Assembly: GCA_014237465.1 (NCBI GenBank)
Contig: JABZFM010000033.1
Location: 62,001 to 126,000 of the forward strand
Source: Desulfobacteraceae bacterium
GTDB lineage: Bacteria; Desulfobacterota; Desulfobacteria; Desulfobacterales; Desulfosalsimonadaceae
Reading direction: 5' to 3'
Length of the DNA: 64,000 nt
Shown here piece after piece: positions 27,391-36,641 of the stretch. The position numbers were made by a program, and so were the translations under genes. The notes under the pieces are model-generated. The model did no database searches. It saw only the letters and a program-made list of their open reading frames with translations, and had not been told where the DNA came from. Within the stretch, counting starts at the first letter, position 1; every line of letters starts with the position of its first letter.

Positions 27391-28107
27391 ATGCAAATAT
27401 TAAAGCCGTTCGAAATTGAGAGCAGTCATCGGGCACTGTCGGAATATGAATCCAAAAAATTGCTGGTGGAATACGGCATTCCAACGGCAGACGAAATACT
27501 TGTTCAGAGTCGGGATCAGGCAGTCGCAGCTGCGAAAAAGATCGGTTTTCCGGTGGTGCTGAAAGCCTGCAGTCCGGAACTGATGCACAAAAGTGAAGCC
27601 GGATGCGTTGAATTAAGTCTAACATCGGATGACGATGTGGCCCAGGCCTATGATCGCATTCTATCATCCATATCCGTGAGGCTGGAAGGGGTGCTGGTTT
27701 CCGAAATGATTTCCGGTGTAAGAGAACTGGTGTTGGGGTTGACCCGTGAGCCGCAGTTTGGTCCCTGCGTGATGCTGGGGCTTGGCGGCGTGATGACGGA
27801 AATTTTCAAGGATACGGTTTTCCGAGTCGCCCCGTTTGACCGGGTGGAAGCCGAAGATATGGTAAGTGAACTGAAATCTAAAGCCATGCTCAATGAATTC
27901 AGGGGGGAATCCCCGGCTGACATTAATACCATTTGCCGGTGTTTGATATCCCTGGGAAAGATCGGTCTGGAGAATCCCGATATATCTGAAATTGATATTA
28001 ATCCTTTAAAGATAGATCCGGACGGACGGGTGAAGGCGGTGGATGCTTTAGTGGTGTTTAACAGGCCTGATTCGTCCATTTGCAGTGTTATAAGCGATTC
28101 GCGGTAG
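27391..28107 (+). CDS. Acyl-CoA synthetase (ADP-forming) beta subunit, ATP-grasp
   Basis: 238 aa. The ATP-grasp domain begins LSEYESKKLLVEYGIPTADEILVQS, followed by the lysine motif GFPVVLKACSPELMHKSEAGCVEL, LVSEMISGVRELVLGLTREPQFGPCVMLGLGGVMTEIFKD and the metal-binding EIDINPLKIDPDGRVKAVDALVV. The last dozen residues (SSICSVISDSR) are encoded by the palindrome at 28068-28152, so the native end was probably replaced. With the alpha subunit it interconverts acyl-CoA, ADP and Pi with acid, CoA and ATP, conserving energy at the acyl-CoA level in anaerobes. Confidence 0.88.
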   Translation: MQILKPFEIESSHRALSEYESKKLLVEYGIPTADEILVQSRDQAVAAAKKIGFPVVLKACSPELMHKSEAGCVELSLTSDDDVAQAYDRILSSISVRLEGVLVSEMISGVRELVLGLTREPQFGPCVMLGLGGVMTEIFKDTVFRVAPFDRVEAEDMVSELKSKAMLNEFRGESPADINTICRCLISLGKIGLENPDISEIDINPLKIDPDGRVKAVDALVVFNRPDSSICSVISDSR

Positions 28108-28152
28108 CATTAGTACAGCTTCATCGCTTATGCCTTGCAAATGAACGAATCA
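28068..28152. repeat. Long palindrome overlapping the 3' end of the beta-subunit gene
   Basis: Arms TGATTCGTCCATTTG and CAAATGAACGAATCA. Boxes GCAGTGTTAT and ATGCCTTGC; inner arms AAGCGAT and ATCGCTT. The coding frame of the upstream gene runs 40 bases into it before a TAG at 28105-28107. Confidence 0.88.
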
Positions 28153-28212
28153 AACTCGTTAAAAAATTTGGGTTCGGAAGTACAATAGAAAAATGGGAAA
28201 TAGGGTTTAGTT

Positions 28213-29673
28213 ATGCGAAAAACAATTGAAGAGACTGCACTGTATCGAATTGTAAATCCCAGGCATATTGCAATGTTCGGTGCGTCCAACCGGTTTGCCG
28301 CCATGGGTACCAACTTGCTTTCATCCATTTTAGCACTTGGGTTTGAAGGCGAGATCTACCCGATACATCCCAAAGAAGACCCGGTGATGAGGCTTGATGC
28401 CTATAAATCGGTATTGGATTTACCGGTAACACCGGATCTTGCCTTTATTGTCCTTCCCACGAAAGTGGTGCCGGAAATTTTAGAAGAATGCGGGAAAAAA
28501 GGGATCAAGCAGGCCATTATCGTCTCCGGGGGATTTAAGGAAGTCGGCGGAAACGGCATTGCCCTTGAAAAACAGATATGTGATATCGCCGATAAATATG
28601 ACATGCGATTTGTCGGCCCCAACTGTATCGGCGCTGTCAATACACACCACAAATTCAACGCCACATATTTCCCCTATCAGCAGGCACCCGGTTTCATCGG
28701 AATGGCTTCCCAGAGCGGCAGCTTTATTACCCAGATGTTTGACTATCTTTCCAGTTTCGGTCTGGGATATTCGACCGGTATCAGTGTCGGCAATGAGGCG
28801 AATATTGATATCGTGGATTGCCTGGAATACTTAGGGGCCTGCCCGCATACCCGGGTCATCAGTCTTTATATAGAAACCATCCGGCGTGGCAAAGAATTTA
28901 TTGAAACGGCCCGATCCATTGTACCGCATAAACCGATTGTGGCGTATTACGTGGGAGGTTCCGAGGCTGGAAAAAAAGCGACATTTTCCCATACCGGGGC
29001 CTTGTCCGGCCCGGATAAATTGTATGACGGGATTTTTCGTCAAAGCGGCGTGATTCGGGCGAATTCCATTGAAGAGATGTTCGATTTTTGCTTGTGCCTG
29101 GGCATGTGCCCGAAACCGGCGGGAAACCGGGTCATTATCCAGACACATTCCGGCGGCCCCGGCGCGGTGGCGGCCGATGTGTGCAGCCGGGAAGGGCTTG
29201 TGTTAAATCCCATATCCGATCAAACCCTTGAAAAACTAAGACAATATATTCCCCATACCGGCAGCACCAACAATCCCATTGATATTACATACTCGAAAAA
29301 CAGTATGGATTATTTTGTGGACATACCGAAAGTGCTTATTGAAGATGATGAATCCGACTCCGTATTGATATATTTTTTAATGCCGGATCATTCGGTTCGG
29401 CGGGCGATGGAGGGTTACGGGATCACCGGAGAAAAAGCCGTTTCCCAGGCCGGTGCGTTTATTGATGAGCAAAGCAAAACCGTTGCGGATTTGATTAAAG
29501 ACTTTCCCAAACCGTTTATCGGATTTTCATTTTATACGCGGGAAAACAGGTTTATCAAAAACCTTCAGGATAACGGTGTTGCGGTTCTGCCCAGTCCGGT
29601 CCGAGCGGCAAAGGCACTTTCGGCAATGGTCCGGTATACGGATTATCGCAAAAAGATTTTAGCAAACGGCTGA
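28213..29673 (+). CDS. Acyl-CoA synthetase (ADP-forming) alpha subunit
   Basis: 486 aa. A CoA-binding Rossmann domain (IAMFGASNRFAAMGTNLLSSILALGFEGEIYPIHPKE) is followed by two succinyl-CoA-ligase-like flavodoxin domains: IIVSGGFKEVGGNG, VGPNCIGAVNTH, MASQSGSFITQMFDYLSSFGLGYS. The candidate phosphohistidine is His260 in KKATFSHTGALSG, matching the ACD-family active site. Together with the upstream ATP-grasp subunit it forms an ADP-forming acetate/acyl-CoA ligase. Complete; no frame problem. Confidence 0.88.
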   Translation: MRKTIEETALYRIVNPRHIAMFGASNRFAAMGTNLLSSILALGFEGEIYPIHPKEDPVMRLDAYKSVLDLPVTPDLAFIVLPTKVVPEILEECGKKGIKQAIIVSGGFKEVGGNGIALEKQICDIADKYDMRFVGPNCIGAVNTHHKFNATYFPYQQAPGFIGMASQSGSFITQMFDYLSSFGLGYSTGISVGNEANIDIVDCLEYLGACPHTRVISLYIETIRRGKEFIETARSIVPHKPIVAYYVGGSEAGKKATFSHTGALSGPDKLYDGIFRQSGVIRANSIEEMFDFCLCLGMCPKPAGNRVIIQTHSGGPGAVAADVCSREGLVLNPISDQTLEKLRQYIPHTGSTNNPIDITYSKNSMDYFVDIPKVLIEDDESDSVLIYFLMPDHSVRRAMEGYGITGEKAVSQAGAFIDEQSKTVADLIKDFPKPFIGFSFYTRENRFIKNLQDNGVAVLPSPVRAAKALSAMVRYTDYRKKILANG

Positions 29674-29710
29674 TCAAAAAACTTTTTATTCATTTCGAGT
29701 TTGATATTTT

Positions 29711-29762
29711 CAAAAAAAACGGTCATTTCGCTGTTAAATGGCAAAAAGGCCGTTTTTTTTCA
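29711..29762. terminator. Bidirectional terminator between convergent genes
   Basis: CAAAAAAAACGGTC at the left and GGCCGTTTTTTTTC at the right pair across about 25 bases, giving U-tracts on both strands. It lies exactly between the stops of the alpha-subunit gene and citrate synthase. Confidence 0.8.
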
Positions 29763-29769
29763 AACTGTT

Positions 29770-31080
29770 TTAATAGTCGCTTTCGTCTGCTGAGTCAGAT
29801 TCCCGTTTGGCAATCGGAATATACGTTGTTTCGTTTTCACCCATGTAAATTTGTCTGGGCCGGGTGATTTTCTGTGCCCTGTCATCCATATTTTCCTTCC
29901 ACTGGGCAAGCCAGCCCGGCAGGCGGCCGATGGCAAACATAACGGGAAACATTTTCGTGGGAATGCCCATGGCTCTTAATAATATACCGCTGTAGAAGTC
30001 CACATTCGGATAAAGGTTTTTGTTAATAAAGAACTGATCGCTTAAAGCGACTTCCTCGAGTTGTTTGGCAATATCGAGGAGCGGGTCATCAATTTTCAGC
30101 TTGGGCAGGATCTTGTCGCACACTTTTTTCATGATTTTGGCCCTGGGGTCATAGGTCTTGTAGACCCGGTGCCCAAATCCCATCAGCCGGAATGAACTTC
30201 GTCTGTTTTTTGCCTTTTCCACAACATCCTCGATACTCCCGCCTTTTTTATGAATAGCAGTCAGCATTTCAATGACTGCCTGGTTGGCACCGCCATGAAG
30301 GGGGCCCCATAATGCCGCGATTCCGGCTGAAATTGAGGCATAAACATTTGCCCGCGAACTGCCCACGGTTTTTACCGCGGAAGTGGAACAGTTCTGTTCA
30401 TGGTCGGCATGGAGAATCCAAAATGTATTCAGGGCTTTAACTATATCCCTGTCAAGCTGATAGGGATTGACCGGGCTGTCAAACATCATGTTTAAAAAAT
30501 TGGCGCAGTAGGTATAATCCGTTCGTGGATAAATGACTTTATGGCCCTTTGAGATTTTATAGGACATGGCGGCCATGGTGCGGATTTTTGATAGCAGTCG
30601 AATGAATACTTTTTCAAAATCTCTTTCAGTTTCAATTAGTTCCGGATAGAAACTCCGCAAAGCGTTGACCATGGCGGACAGAATGCCCATGGGATGCGAC
30701 AAGCGGGGAAAATTCTGAAAAAAGAACTGCATGTCTTCATGGACCATGGATTGATCATTTAACATGATGCTGGTTCGGGTAAGTTCTTTTTGTGTGGGCA
30801 GATGACCGTTCATGAGCAAAAATGAGGTTTCCACAAAAGATGATTTTTCCGCAAGCTGTTCAATGGGAATACCGCGATGACGAAGAATTCCTTTTTCACC
30901 GTCCATGAATGTGATTTTGCTCTTGCAGGAGCCGGTATTGCCGAATCCCGGATCATAGGTGATATAGCCGGTTTCCTGTCTTAACGATCTGATATCAATT
31001 CCTTTTTCACCTTCTGTGCCTGTGATCACTGGTAGTTTCAGCTCTTTTCCACCGATGATTAATTTGGCATATTCTTTCAT
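29770..31080 (-). CDS. gltA: Citrate synthase
   Basis: 436 aa, the hexameric type-II length. Starts MKEYAKLIIGGKELKLPVITGTEGEKGIDIRSLR (the beta-rich N-terminal domain). Active-site features are the His in NTFWILHADHEQNCSTSAVKTVGSSRANVYASISAGIAALWGPLHGGAN, GFGHRVYKTYDPRA, and the late Asp region NVDFYSGILLRAMGIP. It condenses acetyl-CoA with oxaloacetate. It is monocistronic with a long AT-rich upstream region (31081-31330). Confidence 0.96.
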   Translation of the reverse strand: MKEYAKLIIGGKELKLPVITGTEGEKGIDIRSLRQETGYITYDPGFGNTGSCKSKITFMDGEKGILRHRGIPIEQLAEKSSFVETSFLLMNGHLPTQKELTRTSIMLNDQSMVHEDMQFFFQNFPRLSHPMGILSAMVNALRSFYPELIETERDFEKVFIRLLSKIRTMAAMSYKISKGHKVIYPRTDYTYCANFLNMMFDSPVNPYQLDRDIVKALNTFWILHADHEQNCSTSAVKTVGSSRANVYASISAGIAALWGPLHGGANQAVIEMLTAIHKKGGSIEDVVEKAKNRRSSFRLMGFGHRVYKTYDPRAKIMKKVCDKILPKLKIDDPLLDIAKQLEEVALSDQFFINKNLYPNVDFYSGILLRAMGIPTKMFPVMFAIGRLPGWLAQWKENMDDRAQKITRPRQIYMGENETTYIPIAKRESDSADESDY

Positions 31081-31331
31081 GATACACTTCCTTCACGCGA
31101 TTTAATTGCATTTTGAATTAAAAACGAGTTGAATTGATAACTATTAACATTTAATATCATTTCTACCTGTTTAAAATAATTTTTAAATAACAGGGTTATT
31201 ATAAATTGAAAAAAGATAATAACTCTAATAACTTTTTAAAATAATATGAAATAATAATAATAACCGATATTAGAATTGCGGTCAAGTGTATAAATTGCAA
31301 TACATCTTATAGTTTTTAGCAACTAAAATCG
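31081..31331. promoter_or_regulatory. AT-rich upstream region of citrate synthase
   Basis: About 250 bases, strikingly AT-rich with runs such as AATAATATGAAATAATAATAATAACC, and no open frame. It must hold the citrate synthase promoter. I do not see a clear operator. Confidence 0.4.
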
Positions 31332-31499
31332 ATAAACTTGTAAAAAGTCAGATTCGGATGGCAAAGAAAAAAGTTTCACCATTCTTATAAAAATTGGCAA
31401 GGCGCACAAATTCGTCAGGAATGAGGCGTACTTATTGTACTCCGCAATGACGAGGAATGCAGTGCAACACAGAATTTGGACTTTTTACGAGGCCATCAA
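31332..31499. repeat. Long palindrome, boxed family, inverted copy
   Basis: The GTAAAAAGTC-type element in the opposite orientation to 13636 and 37326. Left arm TTGTAAAAAGTCAGATTC, right arm AATTTGGACTTTTTACGAGG, boxes GGCAAGGCGCAC and GTGCAACACAG. Confidence 0.85.
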
Positions 31500-31537
31500 A
31501 TCAGTTTTCCATGAACCATTTATAACAGGAGCCGACC

Positions 31538-32209
31538 ATGAAAAAACTTTTATGCGTATTTTTATTAATTTGTTTGCCTTGCACAGCTTATGCCCTGCCA
31601 TTGTTTGATATTGAATGCGCCATTGGCGGACGAAATATTTCACCGGATGGCAGCATCGGATCCGATGATTTTAAAAGTGATCTGGGTTTTGATGATGAAT
31701 GGGAAGTTATGGGTCGGTTAAAAGTCGGAATGCCGCTGATTATTCCGAATGTCTATCTGGTGGCATCCCCTATGGAGTTCAAGGGATCCAGTTTAGATTC
31801 AAAATTCACCCTGAATCAGTATGATTTGGGGCTGTATTATTCTATTCCGTTTCTGCATACGCTCACCTTAAAAATGCTGAATGTGGAAGTCGGTTTAGAT
31901 GCCCGATTCATGGATATTGAAGCGGATATTTCAAATGATTCTGACAAGGAAGATTATACGCTTCCCATGCTTTATCTCGGGTGTCAGTTTACGCCGGGTG
32001 ACCGGTTTGCTTTAGAAGGCGAAGTTTGGGGAACATCTTATAATAAGAAAGATGTTTATACTCTGATCGGCAGAGTAAGGGTTAATATGGTTGGTCCGCT
32101 TTTTATTACAGGGGGTTACCGTTATGATGATATTAATATCAGAGAAGGTAATCTGCGCGTTAAGGGCAATTTTTCAGGCTTGTTTGCTGAATTGGGCGTG
32201 AAATTTTAG
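31538..32209 (+). CDS. Outer-membrane beta-barrel protein (TIGR04219-like)
   Basis: 223 aa with a signal peptide ending at TAYALP (about residue 20), then alternating amphipathic strands (NISPDGSIGSDDFKSDLGFDDEWEVMGRLKVGMPLIIPNVYLVASPMEF...) and the terminal strand FSGLFAELGVKF with the C-terminal Phe recognised by the Bam complex. Its length and the LPLFDIECAIGG start match the TIGR04219 outer-membrane family. Function is unknown. It sits alone, upstream-separated by a palindrome; recN converges from the right. Confidence 0.75.
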   Translation: MKKLLCVFLLICLPCTAYALPLFDIECAIGGRNISPDGSIGSDDFKSDLGFDDEWEVMGRLKVGMPLIIPNVYLVASPMEFKGSSLDSKFTLNQYDLGLYYSIPFLHTLTLKMLNVEVGLDARFMDIEADISNDSDKEDYTLPMLYLGCQFTPGDRFALEGEVWGTSYNKKDVYTLIGRVRVNMVGPLFITGGYRYDDINIREGNLRVKGNFSGLFAELGVKF

Positions 32210-32245
32210 TCTGTGTCACTTTTCATGGGAAATTCGGGAAAACAG

Positions 32246-33973
32246 TCATGTGGCATTGGAAGGCCGGTATTTGCGACCGTTTTTCAGCATTTCCCGGGCA
32301 TGGTTCCGGGCGGCGGTGGTAATTTTTTCTCCGCCGATCATCCGGGCGGTTTCTTCCAACCGCCGGTCGGCGTCTAACGGCGATATACGGGTGCAGGTTC
32401 TGTTGTTTTCAATCTGTTTGGATATTTTAAAATGATTATCTCCAAAGGCGGCAATCTGTGCCAGGTGCGTGATGCAAATGACCTGGTTGGCAGCCGCAAG
32501 ATCAGATAATTTTTTACCGACCACTTCCGCAACTTCGCCGCCGATGCCGGCATCCACTTCATCAAAAATCATGGTGCCTGCGGATGCATCATTTGCGGGA
32601 ATTGATTTTAACGCCAGGACCACTCGTGACAGTTCTCCCCCGGATGCTATGTGGGATAGCGGTTTTAAATCCTCCCCAACATTTGGTGCAATCATAAAAC
32701 AGGCCTGCTCTGTCCCGGTCTCTGTAATTGTCTTGCCATTGGCTGTTAAGAACAAAGAGGTTTTCGAGGTCGCGGCAGTTTCAGTAAAAGCGATCTCAAA
32801 CCGGGTGTTCGGCATTTTTAATACATTTAATTCTTTTTCTACTTTTTTTGCCAAAATAAGGGATAATTCCCGTCGTTTTTTGGAGAGCCTGTCTGCCAGA
32901 TCAGCCAGTTGTTCGTGATGTTTGTTCAGTTTCTGTTCTGTTTGCAAAATCCTGTCATCCAGAGTGCCATGGTCACCAAGCTCCCGGGCAATGGTATCCA
33001 GATGCAAAATGACAGAATCAAGAGTTCCGCCGTATTTGCGTTTTAAACGGTTGACCTGATCCAGCCGGAATTCAATTTCTTCCAGCCGCTGTTCATCAAA
33101 CTGGATGCTGGCAACGTAGGAATTGAGTTCACTGGAAATGTCTTCAATGCGGAAAGTTGCATCACTTAATCCCTCGGCAGACGATCCCAGATCATCGTCA
33201 ATACGGGAAGCGTTTTCAAGCTGCCGTTTCATTTCACCCAGTTTTTCAGCGATAGCGCCTTCCCCGCTGTACAGGGTTTCAACAACTCCGGAAACGATTT
33301 GATACAGGGTTTCCGCGTTTTTCAATCGGGTCTGCTCTTTTTTCAGTAGTTTATCTTCATCCGGTATGATGCCGGCATCTTCTATTTCTTTTTTTTGAAA
33401 CTCAAGCAGTTCAATATGGTCCTTTTGTTTTTGACGGGACTCCTTTAATTGATCCAGTTCTTCAATGAGTGGAAGGAGTTGATGATAACAGTCATGGACC
33501 TGCTGTCGAAGGGGCATTATATCGCCGAATTGATCAAGAATCAGCAGGTGCCGGGATTCATTTAACAGCTGCTGGTGTTCGTGCTGACTCGAAATGGCGG
33601 CAAGGTTTTCCGTTATTTTGTTCAACAGCTGCATTGTCGAGATTCGGCCGTTGATATAAATACGGTGACGGTCATTGTTAGAGATAATCCGTTGGATCAG
33701 AAGTTCTTTGGAAATTTTAAAGCCCTGGCTTTTAAGTATTTCTATGGCAGAACACGATGCAGGGGGATGAAACAATGCCTCGATTTCAGCTGTTTCCGCG
33801 CCGGTACGAATCATTTTGGATGTCGCGCGGTTTCCCAGCAGCAGGTTTACCGCGTTGATGATAATTGACTTTCCAGCCCCGGTTTCCCCGCTTAAAATAG
33901 TGAGTCCCTCTGAAAACTGAATACTTAAATCGTCTATTATGGCGAAGTTTTTAATCGAGAGTTCAATGAGCAT
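32246..33973 (-). CDS. recN: DNA repair protein RecN
   Basis: The start is placed at MLIELSIKNFAIIDDLSIQF (33973), the family N-terminus, rather than the longer open frame to 34096 that overlaps the glycosyltransferase gene. About 575 aa. Walker A GETGAGKSIIINAV near residue 30, a long central coiled coil, the ABC signature HIASGGELSRVVLALKSI, Walker B GTMIFDEVDAGIGGEVAEVVGKKL, and the H-loop CITHLAQIAAFG. It is an SMC-like ATPase in double-strand break repair. It starts 4 bases after the upstream glycosyltransferase stop, so it is probably co-transcribed with that unrelated gene. Confidence 0.95.
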   Translation of the reverse strand: MLIELSIKNFAIIDDLSIQFSEGLTILSGETGAGKSIIINAVNLLLGNRATSKMIRTGAETAEIEALFHPPASCSAIEILKSQGFKISKELLIQRIISNNDRHRIYINGRISTMQLLNKITENLAAISSQHEHQQLLNESRHLLILDQFGDIMPLRQQVHDCYHQLLPLIEELDQLKESRQKQKDHIELLEFQKKEIEDAGIIPDEDKLLKKEQTRLKNAETLYQIVSGVVETLYSGEGAIAEKLGEMKRQLENASRIDDDLGSSAEGLSDATFRIEDISSELNSYVASIQFDEQRLEEIEFRLDQVNRLKRKYGGTLDSVILHLDTIARELGDHGTLDDRILQTEQKLNKHHEQLADLADRLSKKRRELSLILAKKVEKELNVLKMPNTRFEIAFTETAATSKTSLFLTANGKTITETGTEQACFMIAPNVGEDLKPLSHIASGGELSRVVLALKSIPANDASAGTMIFDEVDAGIGGEVAEVVGKKLSDLAAANQVICITHLAQIAAFGDNHFKISKQIENNRTCTRISPLDADRRLEETARMIGGEKITTAARNHAREMLKNGRKYRPSNAT

Positions 33974-33977
33974 GGTT

Positions 33978-35309
33978 TTACTGATAGGTGTTATTGTTTT
34001 CACTGAGATAAGTTGTACATGGAGTGACAGATTCCAGAATACCCAATAGCTTCTTTTCAAGAACAGAATAGGAATAAAATCGCCTGGCAAGATCATAATT
34101 ATGCCGGGTCATATCTTCGCATATAAGGGAATTGTTCAACACTTTTTTTGTCTGTTCCACCGCTTTTTGGGTAACATATCCATCGAGTTCAATGACTTTA
34201 AATCCTTTGGGCTTGATATCAATGGAGTATATGGAGTAAGTGTTGACGACAATGGGTTTGCAGAAATATATCGCCTCTAAAAATGCGTTGCCGAACCCTT
34301 CATAGTTGGAGGGGTAGGTGACCAGGTCCGCATGGGGATAAACATCATCCAGGGTATAGATTTTTTCTCCATTCTTTGTGTGTCCCCTTTTTTCGCTGAT
34401 TCGTTTAGAGACAAATACCGTATCCACATTCATAATCTTTGAATATTCGATTATCCGTTTTTCATAACCAAATCCTTCGTCGCCGGACGCATGTGAAATG
34501 ATTAACTTGCATCTGAGCCCCAGGCGACTTACCAGTTCAATGGCGAGCTCAATCCCTTTTCGTTTGATTACCCGGGTGGGTTGAAGAATAAAGAATTCAT
34601 CGTCTTTAACACCAAAGGCTTCCCGAACGTCAGACGCAAAGTCATCAACCGGCGGCGGGGGGATATCAAAATCCATAACGTTGGGTATGACAGTGGAAGA
34701 AGCGCCGGTCCTGAGCCCCAGTTGGTTATTGGCCGAGGAGTTGATCACCACATGGTGCATCGATGGCAGATGAGGCGGAAATGCCATATTCAAATATTCC
34801 CAGACTGAATTTGTGAGAAAATTTGTCCGTTCCCAGAAGAAATCATGATGGTGGGCGATAACCGGTATGCCTGTTTCGGATATGACTTCGGTCAGGGCCA
34901 GGCCGAGTGGGATATTCATCGGGATGGTCAGCGCGTTTTGGGGAACCAGCAGGCTGATATTAAACTTGTTGATAAAATCATAAAGGTCGTCTTTTAACTC
35001 TTCTTTTAAGGAATGAATTTTTTTTGTTGTGGACCGCATGCGATTTCGTCTGCCAAAAGCGCTTCTAAAAATTTTTCGGATTTCAGGATGCCGGAAATGG
35101 GATTTTTCTGAAAGATAAGACCGCTCCGCAGGTGTTTCGAGTTCGCCGGCAAAATAAAAACATTTGAATCTCTGCTTATTAAAAATTCTAGACCATTTGT
35201 ATGTTTCCAAAGAAACGCCATCCGTACCGGCAATTCGGGTGGAGACAAATCCGATACGTTGGCTGGCCGAGCAAAAAAAACATTGACACTCTGTGTTATG
35301 TTTTTTCAC
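33978..35309 (-). CDS. GT4-family glycosyltransferase
   Basis: 443 aa from a GTG at 35309 with AAGGA nine bases upstream. An odd Cys-rich start (CQCFFCSASQ) precedes the GT-B N-domain (IGFVSTRIAGTDGVSLETYKWSRIF). The C-domain has PTRVIKRKGIELAIELVSRLG and the nucleotide-sugar binding EGFGNAFLEAIYFCKPIVVN (E-x7-E motif). The layout resembles glycosyltransferases that make small glycosides (for example of glycerate), but acceptor and donor cannot be told. Confidence 0.82.
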   Translation of the reverse strand: MKKHNTECQCFFCSASQRIGFVSTRIAGTDGVSLETYKWSRIFNKQRFKCFYFAGELETPAERSYLSEKSHFRHPEIRKIFRSAFGRRNRMRSTTKKIHSLKEELKDDLYDFINKFNISLLVPQNALTIPMNIPLGLALTEVISETGIPVIAHHHDFFWERTNFLTNSVWEYLNMAFPPHLPSMHHVVINSSANNQLGLRTGASSTVIPNVMDFDIPPPPVDDFASDVREAFGVKDDEFFILQPTRVIKRKGIELAIELVSRLGLRCKLIISHASGDEGFGYEKRIIEYSKIMNVDTVFVSKRISEKRGHTKNGEKIYTLDDVYPHADLVTYPSNYEGFGNAFLEAIYFCKPIVVNTYSIYSIDIKPKGFKVIELDGYVTQKAVEQTKKVLNNSLICEDMTRHNYDLARRFYSYSVLEKKLLGILESVTPCTTYLSENNNTYQ

Positions 35310-35487
35310 TGTTTAGAATCCTTAATTGTGGAAAAAAAGTTTCAGGTAAAATAAATTGACTGCTTGTTTGAAGAATAATACATTAATTACCATTCATTAT
35401 AGTTTGATAATTGAACTTGTCAAGTAAAGTGGGGGCACGCGCAGGGTAATTCCATTTACATCAAGCGATAACCCGTTTGCAATTAGA

Positions 35488-36426
35488 GTGAGTATGAATA
35501 CGAAGCAGGCTGGAAAAATATCTGAACCGGAGCATCACCTGATGGGGGGCGTGGCGGTCGAAGTAAGAAATATTTACACGGATGATAATACCCGACTGGC
35601 GATCAGCCGGATCAAGTCGCGCAATTCGGATCGTTTGCCGTTTCCGGTGATTTTAATTCACGGCAGCTATTCAACGAGGAGCTTCTGGATTTCTCCCAAA
35701 GGAATCGGGATGGGGGTGTATCTTGCGGATCAGGGGTTTGATGTATGGATTCCTGAACTCAGGGGCCACGGCCTTTCGCCCAAGGGAGAGACTTTTTCAA
35801 GAATCACGGCTGAAGATCAGATCCGGTATGATTTGCCGGCAATTCAGGATGCCGTGTTTACCATAACGGGAACGCCGGCGTTCTGGATCGGGCATTCATT
35901 TGGCGGTCTGTTCATTCTTGCCGCGCTTTCTGTGGACTGGTTGAACCACGAAACCGTCCGGAGCCTGGTCACTTTTGGAAGCCAGATCAGTCTTGGGGAC
36001 GGGTATTTAAAAATACCGCCGGTTGCCTGGACATTGTCTGCCATGCTGAAAATATTAGGAAATTTTCCAGCGCCAAAATTCGGGTTGGGCCCTGAAATCG
36101 AGTCCGCAGGAACAATGATTGAAACCATTCGCTGGAAAAAATTCCGCGGCAAGTGGACCAATTCAGAAGGGGTCTCGTACTGGGAGGGTCTGGGGAAAAT
36201 AAAAATGCCGCTCATGACATATGCCGCGGCCAATGATAAAAATGACCCGCCGGCGGGCTGTCGAAAAATACATAAACGTCTGGGAAGTGTGGATAAAATA
36301 TTTATGGTGCTTGGAAAAGATAACGGGTTTTCAAAAGACTATGACCATGTGGGGATGGTGGTGAGCAGGGAAGCGCAGGAAGAGGTTTGGCCGGATCTTG
36401 CGGGTTGGCTCAAAGATCGCATCTAA
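35488..36426 (+). CDS. Alpha/beta hydrolase
   Basis: About 312 aa; the start is GTG 35488 or ATG 35494, both weakly supported. VILIHGSYSTRSFWISPKG supplies the oxyanion loop, DVWIPELRGHGLS the second strand, IGHSFGGLFILAAL the nucleophile elbow Ser, and the late DYDHVGMVVSREAQEEVW the catalytic His region. Similar to lysophospholipase- or lipase-like proteins. Substrate unknown. Stand-alone gene. Confidence 0.82.
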   Translation: MSMNTKQAGKISEPEHHLMGGVAVEVRNIYTDDNTRLAISRIKSRNSDRLPFPVILIHGSYSTRSFWISPKGIGMGVYLADQGFDVWIPELRGHGLSPKGETFSRITAEDQIRYDLPAIQDAVFTITGTPAFWIGHSFGGLFILAALSVDWLNHETVRSLVTFGSQISLGDGYLKIPPVAWTLSAMLKILGNFPAPKFGLGPEIESAGTMIETIRWKKFRGKWTNSEGVSYWEGLGKIKMPLMTYAAANDKNDPPAGCRKIHKRLGSVDKIFMVLGKDNGFSKDYDHVGMVVSREAQEEVWPDLAGWLKDRI

Positions 36427-36479
36427 AGCCACTTTTAGGAATTTATTGCCGGCTTAGATGCGATGATGAGATATATAAA

Positions 36480-36625
36480 AGCTCAGATAGCATTCGAGCT
36501 GCGTTGTGCTGCATTCTTTATTAATTCAACGTACAAAAAGTACGCCTCATGGATGAAGAATTTTCACACCTTGCCAATTTTATAAGATTGGTGAAGCTTT
36601 TTTTTGTCATTCGAATTGATACCAG
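36480..36625. repeat. Diverged long palindrome of the boxed family
   Basis: Boxes GCTGCGTTGTGCTGC and CACACCTTGCC, with an inner GTACAAAAAGTAC hairpin. The outer arms are partly decayed (GCATTCGAGC against TGTCATTCGAATTG). It supplies the first 31 codons of an over-long open frame that I trim from the next gene. Confidence 0.65.
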
Positions 36626-36641
36626 GTTAAAGTATTATAAA

